Part shown: positions 6,904-11,724 of the stretch, piece by piece
Layout of the letters: each line of letters starts with the position of its first letter
Numbering within the stretch: position 1 is the stretch's first letter
Notes under the pieces: model-generated
Told to the model about the DNA's origin: nothing
The model's input: the letters and a program-made list of their open reading frames with translations, nothing else
Databases searched by the model: none
Position numbers and translations under genes: made by a program
Assembly (NCBI GenBank): GCA_900549005.1
Contig: URMT01000049.1
Span: forward strand, 1-11,724
From: an uncultured Eubacteriales bacterium
GTDB lineage: Bacteria > Bacillota > Clostridia > Christensenellales > Borkfalkiaceae
DNA: 11,724 nucleotides
Reading direction: 5' to 3'

Positions 6904-6952
6904 GCCCGCATTTAAATAATGTATATAAAAAACTTTTTCAAGACAGGTGTTT

Positions 6953-8086
6953 ATGGAGGAACAAAGTGAAGAGCTCGCTTCGGCTGAGCAGTTGTTGCAG
7001 CCCAGGCCGCTTTCGGCAAATAAATTTGCCTCGTTCTTTCAGCGGATATGGCGCTGGTGGCAGGGCGTGTGGTGCGCGTTTTCGCAAAAGCACCCCAAAC
7101 TTTCGGCGTGGGCTTATAAAATAGCCTTTTTCCTCGTGTTCAGCATCGGCGTCACCGTGCTGCAATACATCGGGTTCATAGCCCTGCCGCACGCATTCGG
7201 CCTTGAACTTGCGGGCACGGAATTTATGTGGCCGCACATAAAACTTGCCACGATAGACGGCAACGATATCTATTGGAACATACTCGGCTACAACGTCAGC
7301 TACGACTCCGCCGGCAACGTCATAATAGGCGGCGGGCTGGGCTATTTTCTCGCCTACGAAATTACCGTATTCCTTGCCCAGTGCATAAACTTTCCCTTGC
7401 AGCGCAACATCACGTTCCGCTCGCACGGCAACCCGTGGTGGCAGGCAATGTGGTACTTCATCGGCTGGATACTCGTATCTGTATTCTGCAACGCCATAAA
7501 CGGGCTGTGGATACCTTTTGCCGAACTGTACGTGCCGGGCGCGGTATACAATATTCTTGTCACCGTGGTCACGGGCGGCGTTTCGATGGCGATATTTTTC
7601 TTCATATTCCTCATCATCTTTCCCGACGCGGTAAAGACGGAGGCTTCGGCAAAGCGCAGGCTTGAAAATGCGGAAAAGTCGCTTGAAGAGGCCGGGGCGA
7701 GGGGCGGCGAAGCGCTTGCCGCCGCAAAAAAGAGGTATAATAAGGCGGCGCTCGCCTATGAAGAGGCGCTCGAAAATAAAAAGGTATTCGAGAGCGAGAA
7801 GGCAATACGTTCGGCCAACTCGCTTGCAGAGGCAAAGATAAACGGTTACTGCGCCCTGAACAAAAAGCTCTGCGCCGCAAGGGCAGAGGCAGAGAGCGCC
7901 GAAGGCGAAAAGAAAACCCGCCTTTGCGCTGAAATTGCAGAACTCGAAGAGGCTTCGGCAAAGATGCGTGCCGAAGCAATCGACGCGGCAATATCAAGGA
8001 ACGAAACCGTTCCTAAAAATGAAAAAATCATAGAAGAAGTGAAGGCGGCGCGCGCTGCGCGCAGGGCCGCAGAAAAGAAAAACTGA
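6953..8086 (+). CDS. GtrA-like membrane protein with a long charged helical C-terminal tail
   Basis: The product has 377 residues. GtrA-family proteins are four-helix membrane proteins linked to the transfer of lipid-bound sugars for cell-surface polysaccharides. Membrane segments lie near 54-80, 125-145, 163-184 and 198-224. The stretch FPLQRNITFRS (147-157) matches the family's conserved loop between helices 2 and 3. An aromatic, basic N-terminus (RIWRWWQGVW, 31-40) precedes helix 1, and the first outer loop (81-124) is long. After helix 4, about 150 residues rich in Ala, Glu, Lys and Arg (228-377) form a probable cytoplasmic coiled coil; typical GtrA proteins end soon after helix 4. The ATG at 6953 follows AGGTG (6945-6949); a GTG two codons earlier is the alternative. 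Its function, and any link to the flanking sugar genes, is unknown. Confidence 0.72.
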   Translation: MEEQSEELASAEQLLQPRPLSANKFASFFQRIWRWWQGVWCAFSQKHPKLSAWAYKIAFFLVFSIGVTVLQYIGFIALPHAFGLELAGTEFMWPHIKLATIDGNDIYWNILGYNVSYDSAGNVIIGGGLGYFLAYEITVFLAQCINFPLQRNITFRSHGNPWWQAMWYFIGWILVSVFCNAINGLWIPFAELYVPGAVYNILVTVVTGGVSMAIFFFIFLIIFPDAVKTEASAKRRLENAEKSLEEAGARGGEALAAAKKRYNKAALAYEEALENKKVFESEKAIRSANSLAEAKINGYCALNKKLCAARAEAESAEGEKKTRLCAEIAELEEASAKMRAEAIDAAISRNETVPKNEKIIEEVKAARAARRAAEKKN

Positions 8087-8127
8087 GCAATTCAGCGGCT
8101 TGCGCCTGCGGCAAAAGTTGGCTTACA

Positions 8128-8165
8128 CCCGCACATATGGCGCAACCATTAAAATGCGCCCGTGC
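8128..8165 (+). repeat. Short intergenic repeat, copy 1, within a hairpin
   Basis: The copy covers 8128-8151, with core CCGCACATATGGCGCAA. Its 24 bases match copy 3 at 21 positions. Downstream sequence makes it a hairpin: GGCGCA (8139-8144) pairs with TGCGCC (8155-8160), and GCAC (8131-8134) with GTGC (8162-8165). The sequence before it, from the GtrA stop at 8086, holds no clear terminator. Confidence 0.55.
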
Positions 8166-8173
8166 ATTGCATA

Positions 8174-8194
8174 CCCGCGTATATGGCGCGATTA
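8174..8194 (+). repeat. Short intergenic repeat, copy 2
   Basis: A 21-base variant starting CCCGCGTATATGGCGCGA and ending TTA. It lacks the three extra bases present before ATTA in copies 1 and 3. It starts 46 bases after the start of copy 1 and 32 before copy 3. Those offsets put the copies in different reading frames, which argues against a coding repeat. Confidence 0.5.
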
Positions 8195-8205
8195 TTTTAA
8201 ATTCG

Positions 8206-8229
8206 GCCGCACATATGGCGCAAATATTA
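8206..8229 (+). repeat. Short intergenic repeat, copy 3
   Basis: It shares the 17-base core CCGCACATATGGCGCAA exactly with copy 1 and ends ATATTA. A TATTAT box (8225-8230) at its right edge could act as a -10 element for the gal operon, but no good -35 box lies 17 bases upstream, so the gal promoter remains unassigned. Confidence 0.55.
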
Positions 8230-8278
8230 TCTTATTGAACAGAATTTTTAAATTTGAATTTACAGGCGGTGTTATACG

Positions 8279-9742
8279 ATGAATGACGTAAGCGTTGCAG
8301 TTGACAAGCTGATAAGCTATGCCCGCAAAAATCTGGGGCTCGCCAAAGAAAACGAAATATGCGCCCGCAATGCGGTGCTGGACGTTTTAGGCTCGCCCGA
8401 ATATGCCTATACGGGCAAAAAAAGCGGGGCAACTTCCCCCGACGAGGTGCTGGGCGAACTGTTTTCTGCCTGCGGGAGCGCGGGCATATTTTCGGAGGAC
8501 GAGCGCGAGGAGTACGCCGATAAGATTATGGGCGCCCTCACTTTAAGCCCCAAAGAGATTCGCCGCCGTTTCAGGGCGGAGGCGAAAAGGGCGGGCAGCA
8601 GGGCGGCAACCGACTGGTTTTACGGCTACTGCGTCAAAAACGACTACGTAAAAAAGAGCAAGCTCGATAAAAACCCCCGCTTCGAAGAGAACGGGCTGGT
8701 TATTACCATAAACAAGGCGAAGCCCGAATTCCGCGACCCCAAAAAGGCGGCGAGCGGCAATTCGGTTAAGGGCGGCTATCCCAAGTGCGCCATCTGCCGC
8801 GAAAACGAGGGCTGCCCCGTGCGCAACAAGCGCACCCTGCGCACCGTAGATTTGACACTCGACGGCGAAAAATGGTTCTGGCAGTATTCGCCATACGGCT
8901 ACTTTTATCAGCACGGCATAGCCGTAAACTGCGAGCATACCCCTATGCACGTGGACAGAAGCACCTTTTTGAAACTTGCCGATTTCGTCGATATGTTCCC
9001 GCACTACTTCATCGGGTGCAACGCACCCCTCCCCAGAATAGGCGGCAGCGTGCTTGCGCACGACCACTTCCAGGGCGGCGGCGAAATTCTGCCTATGCAC
9101 AGGGCGGGTGCTTATAAAACGCTTGCCCGCACGGGTTTCGACGGCCTTGCCGAGGTAGTCGACTGGCACGGCACGGTTATACGCGTGGTTGCAAAGAACA
9201 AGCAGACCGTGGCCGACGTGTGCGAAGAAATCCGCGCAAAGTGGGTGAAGTTCGAAGATAAATCGCTGGGCATTATCCCCGAGGACGATGCGGGCGTGCA
9301 CAACGCCGTCAGCCCCACCGTGGTAAAGACGGAGCGCGGGTACGAAATGAGCGTTATTCTGCGCAGCAACGTCACCAGCGAACAGTACCCCGACGGCGTG
9401 TTCCACGCCCACCCCGAATTCCACTCGATAAAAAAGGAATCTATCGGCCTCATCGAGGCGCAGGGTCTGTTCATTCTGCCTGGCAGGCTGGAAGGCGAGC
9501 TTGCGCGCGTGGAAGAGGTTATAGAGGGCGGCGGTCGGCTCCCCGAAGAGTACGAACAGTTCAGGCTGGTTTACGAAGAGGCCAAAAAGATTTACGAAGG
9601 TAACAGGGCGGCGGGCGCCCGCGCCGCAATGAAGGCAGAGCTGGGCAGCATTTGCGGCAGAATACTCGAAAACACGGCGGTATTCAAGGATAGGCGGCTC
9701 ACGGTAAAATTTATGGAGGAGCTTGGTTTTAAAACTATATGA
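8279..9742 (+). CDS. galT: UDP-glucose--hexose-1-phosphate uridylyltransferase (GalT, class II)
   Basis: Cytoplasmic Leloir-pathway enzyme. It swaps UMP between UDP-glucose and galactose-1-phosphate, yielding UDP-galactose and glucose-1-phosphate. The 487-residue length and motifs fit the Firmicutes-type (class II) family. They include CAICRENEGCP (170-180), FWQYSPYGYFYQHGI (200-214), NCEHTPMHVDR (217-227) and GGSVLAHDHFQGG (255-267). The HxHxQ motif (His261, His263, Gln265) corresponds to the active site; His263 is the expected nucleophile by analogy with the HPHxQ motif of class I. The cysteines at 170, 173 and 179 could be metal ligands. The ATG is preceded by AGGCGGTG (8264-8271). The stop overlaps the galK start (ATGA), so the two are probably translationally coupled. 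No strong promoter was found upstream. Confidence 0.93.
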   Translation: MNDVSVAVDKLISYARKNLGLAKENEICARNAVLDVLGSPEYAYTGKKSGATSPDEVLGELFSACGSAGIFSEDEREEYADKIMGALTLSPKEIRRRFRAEAKRAGSRAATDWFYGYCVKNDYVKKSKLDKNPRFEENGLVITINKAKPEFRDPKKAASGNSVKGGYPKCAICRENEGCPVRNKRTLRTVDLTLDGEKWFWQYSPYGYFYQHGIAVNCEHTPMHVDRSTFLKLADFVDMFPHYFIGCNAPLPRIGGSVLAHDHFQGGGEILPMHRAGAYKTLARTGFDGLAEVVDWHGTVIRVVAKNKQTVADVCEEIRAKWVKFEDKSLGIIPEDDAGVHNAVSPTVVKTERGYEMSVILRSNVTSEQYPDGVFHAHPEFHSIKKESIGLIEAQGLFILPGRLEGELARVEEVIEGGGRLPEEYEQFRLVYEEAKKIYEGNRAAGARAAMKAELGSICGRILENTAVFKDRRLTVKFMEELGFKTI

Positions 9743-10866
9743 TACGCGAAGAAGAATATACATACAAGGTGGCCGCCTCGGGGCGGGTGAACATAATTGG
9801 CGAGCACGTGGACTATTGCGGCGGCAGGGTAATGCCCGCCGCGCTCTCGCTCAAAAACACGGTATATGTGCGCCCCAACGGCACAAATTTCATCAACCTC
9901 AGCTGGACAACCCTGCCCGATACGGTTAGCCTGGATATAACCAGGCTCGAAAGTTACAGGCATTTGAAATACGGCAACTACCAGGCGGGCAGCGCCTACC
10001 TCTGGCAGAAGGCGGGCCACAAAATCGTGGGCTGCGATATGGTTCAGGACTGCAAGGTGCCCTTCGGCAGCGGACTTTCTTCCTCGGCGGCGATAGAGGT
10101 TTCCACCATAGCCGCGCTTGCGACGGTGGCGGGCGAAGAGTTTAACAGCGTTGAAGCGGCGCTCGTCGCGCAGGCGGCCGAAAGGGAGTATGCCGGCGTA
10201 AACTGCGGCATAATGGACCAGTACGCCTCGGCGTGCGGCAAAAAGGGTATGGCAATGCTTCTGGACTGCAAGACGCTGGAATGTGAGTACCTTCCCCTCG
10301 ACCTTGGCGGCTACACTATGGTCATAACCGACTGCAAAAAGCCGCACAGCCTGGTTGAAAGCAAGTATAACGAGCGCAGGGAAGAGACCGAAAAGGCCCT
10401 TGAAATTCTTAAAACCAAGCTCGACATAACCTGCCTTGCCGACGTTTCGCAGGAGCAGTTTGCAAAGTATGCAAGCCTTTTGCCCGACGTGATAAGAAAG
10501 CGCGCCAGCCACGTAATAAACGAGTGCGCGCGCGTAAAGCAGGCAGAAAAGGCGCTGCGCGGCGGCGATATTGTAAGGTTGGGCGCGCTGCTTAACGAAT
10601 CGCACTATTCGCTCAAAAACCTGTACGAAACCACGGGCTTCGAACCCGACGTGCTTGCGGAAACTGCCCAGGCGCACCCCGCGTGCATAGGCTCGCGCCT
10701 TACGGGCGGCGGCTTCGGCGGATGCACTATCTCGCTCGTAAAGACCGAGTGCGCCGAAGAGTTCGAAGAATACCTTTTAAAGACCTACGAACAGAAGACG
10801 GGCTACCGCGCGGTGTGCTATCACGCGGACATAACCGACGGAATTACCGTTGAGAAGATAAGATGA
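9739..10866 (+). CDS. galK: Galactokinase
   Basis: GHMP-family kinase that phosphorylates alpha-D-galactose to galactose-1-phosphate with ATP, feeding GalT. All family signatures are present in the 375 residues. The galactokinase motif GRVNIIGEHVDY is at 15-26 (Arg16, Glu22 and Asp25 contact the sugar). The ATP-binding loop VPFGSGLSSSAAIE is at 107-120, the catalytic base is Asp160 in CGIMDQ, and LTGGGFGGC is at 321-329. The length is slightly below the usual 385-390, mainly at the N-terminus, with no core residue missing. The start codon overlaps the galT stop (ATGA). The nearest purine-rich site, GGAGGA at 9715-9720, is 18 bases away, so translation probably depends on ribosomes finishing galT. 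Confidence 0.95.
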   Translation: MIREEEYTYKVAASGRVNIIGEHVDYCGGRVMPAALSLKNTVYVRPNGTNFINLSWTTLPDTVSLDITRLESYRHLKYGNYQAGSAYLWQKAGHKIVGCDMVQDCKVPFGSGLSSSAAIEVSTIAALATVAGEEFNSVEAALVAQAAEREYAGVNCGIMDQYASACGKKGMAMLLDCKTLECEYLPLDLGGYTMVITDCKKPHSLVESKYNERREETEKALEILKTKLDITCLADVSQEQFAKYASLLPDVIRKRASHVINECARVKQAEKALRGGDIVRLGALLNESHYSLKNLYETTGFEPDVLAETAQAHPACIGSRLTGGGFGGCTISLVKTECAEEFEEYLLKTYEQKTGYRAVCYHADITDGITVEKIR

Positions 10867-11724
10867 AAATACCTTTCGGCGCCATAAAGATGCGGCGCGC
10901 ATATATCTATGAAATTGAAAGCGAAGAGCTAAGGGTGGGCATATCCGACTTCGGCGCGGCCGTGCAGTTTGTAAAGGTAAGGCAGGGCAATAGCTGGACG
11001 GACGTATGCCCCGGGTTTGACGATGCCGAAAGCTATGCCGAAAGCGGCACCTATCTCGGCGCAACGGTGGGCAGGGTGGCAAACCGCATATCGGGCGCGG
11101 CTTTCACGCTCGGGGGGAAGAGGTATAACCTCTCGCAGAACGACGGCACAAATTGCCACCACGGCGGGGCAGTCGGCTTCGATAAAAAGTTTTTCACCAT
11201 AACTGCCGCGGGTGCGAAAAGCAATGATTGGCGCGGGGATATGCTTGAATTAACGCTTGAAAGCCCCGACGGCGATATGGGCTTTCCCGGCAATCTGCGA
11301 CTTAAAGTGAGGTACGGCGTCAGCGGCGGACGGCTGAGCGTTGAATATGCCGCGACGAGCGATAAAGATACCCTTTGGGCGCCCACCTGCCACACATATT
11401 TCAATCTTGACGGCGCCTCGGCAGACGGCGATTCGTGCGGCAATATGCTTAAAATAAACGCCGAATGCTACACGCCGATAAACAAGGCGCTCACCCCGAC
11501 GGGCGCGGTTGAAAAAGTTTTTGGAACGCCGTTCGACTTTACCGGATTTCAGCGGATAGGGGAGAGGATAGGCGAAAAAAACGAACAGCTTTGGCTTGCG
11601 GGCGGATACGACCATAACTTTGCGCTGAACGGCGAACACGCCGCCACGGCGTACTCGCAAAAGAGCGGCATAAAGCTGGATATTTATACCGATATGCCGG
11701 GCCTGCATTTATACAGCGGAAACT
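10863..11724 (+). CDS. galM: Aldose 1-epimerase (galactose mutarotase), 3' end missing
   Basis: Interconverts the beta and alpha anomers of galactose, supplying GalK with the alpha form that lactose cleavage does not give directly. The first 287 codons are present; the frame is open at the right edge. Family motifs are GATVGRVANRI (66-76), QNDGTNCHHGG (92-102, with His100 as the substrate-binding histidine), HTYFNL (177-182, with catalytic acid His177) and GYDHNF (248-253, with Asp250 binding sugar). The PGLHLYSGN end (279-287) matches the usual PGLQxYTGN. The catalytic glutamate that follows in this family lies outside the window. The ATG overlaps the galK stop (ATGA), so galT, galK and galM form one coupled operon. 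Confidence 0.92.
   Translation, partial: MKIPFGAIKMRRAYIYEIESEELRVGISDFGAAVQFVKVRQGNSWTDVCPGFDDAESYAESGTYLGATVGRVANRISGAAFTLGGKRYNLSQNDGTNCHHGGAVGFDKKFFTITAAGAKSNDWRGDMLELTLESPDGDMGFPGNLRLKVRYGVSGGRLSVEYAATSDKDTLWAPTCHTYFNLDGASADGDSCGNMLKINAECYTPINKALTPTGAVEKVFGTPFDFTGFQRIGERIGEKNEQLWLAGGYDHNFALNGEHAATAYSQKSGIKLDIYTDMPGLHLYSGN

Noticed and set aside
8128..8229. CRISPR array
   Set aside because: There are only three direct copies, 21-24 bases long, with unequal short spacing, sequence variation and no cas gene.
8235..8263. gal promoter with TTGAAC as the -35 box
   Set aside because: No acceptable -10 box lies 16-18 bases downstream, and that position would overlap the ribosome-binding site of galT.
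8100..8282. 60-codon + strand frame across the short repeats
   Set aside because: It has no ribosome-binding site. The repeat copies fall in different frames within it, and it overlaps the galT start, so the repeats are better read as non-coding.

Overview
The window looks like chromosomal DNA of an anaerobic, Gram-positive-type bacterium of the Firmicutes (Clostridia). This rests on AGGAGG-type ribosome-binding sites, a sigma-A-type promoter, a class II (Firmicutes-type) GalT, a GH3 beta-glucosidase with the reversed domain order known from ruminal and gut clostridia, and a clostridial-style GH2. All six recognisable genes read left to right. I cannot name the species. A gut or rumen glycan degrader fits best.

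Layout. Positions 1-447 hold no convincing gene but several inverted repeats, a plausible promoter (341-368) and a structured leader. Positions 448-4164 form a two-gene unit: a 1088-residue GH3 enzyme with a membrane segment at each end, and a tightly coupled 148-residue four-helix membrane protein of unknown function. A palindrome and a strong hairpin with a GAAA loop follow (4189-4249). A near-consensus promoter (4284-4312) then drives a cytoplasmic GH2 beta-galactosidase-like enzyme (4391-6766). Its downstream spacer (6767-6952) is full of small dyads. Next comes a GtrA-like four-helix membrane protein fused to a long charged, alanine-rich tail (6953-8086). The spacer 8087-8278 carries three copies of a short repeat, and a fourth copy lies inverted just after the GH2 gene. 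The window ends in a galactose operon, galT-galK-galM, with each junction an ATGA stop/start overlap; galM runs off the right edge.

How the genes work together (inference): the GH3 enzyme would act outside the cell, tethered to the membrane, trimming beta-linked sugars. Imported beta-galactosides would be cut inside by the GH2 enzyme. GalM, GalK and GalT would convert the released galactose to glucose-1-phosphate and UDP-galactose. No galE, transporter or regulator lies in the window. The GtrA-like protein may link the locus to lipid-linked glycan export, but nothing here proves it.

I found no CRISPR array, tRNA, rRNA, transposase or phage gene. The least explained elements are the GH3-partner membrane protein, the GtrA-plus-tail fusion and the short intergenic repeat family.
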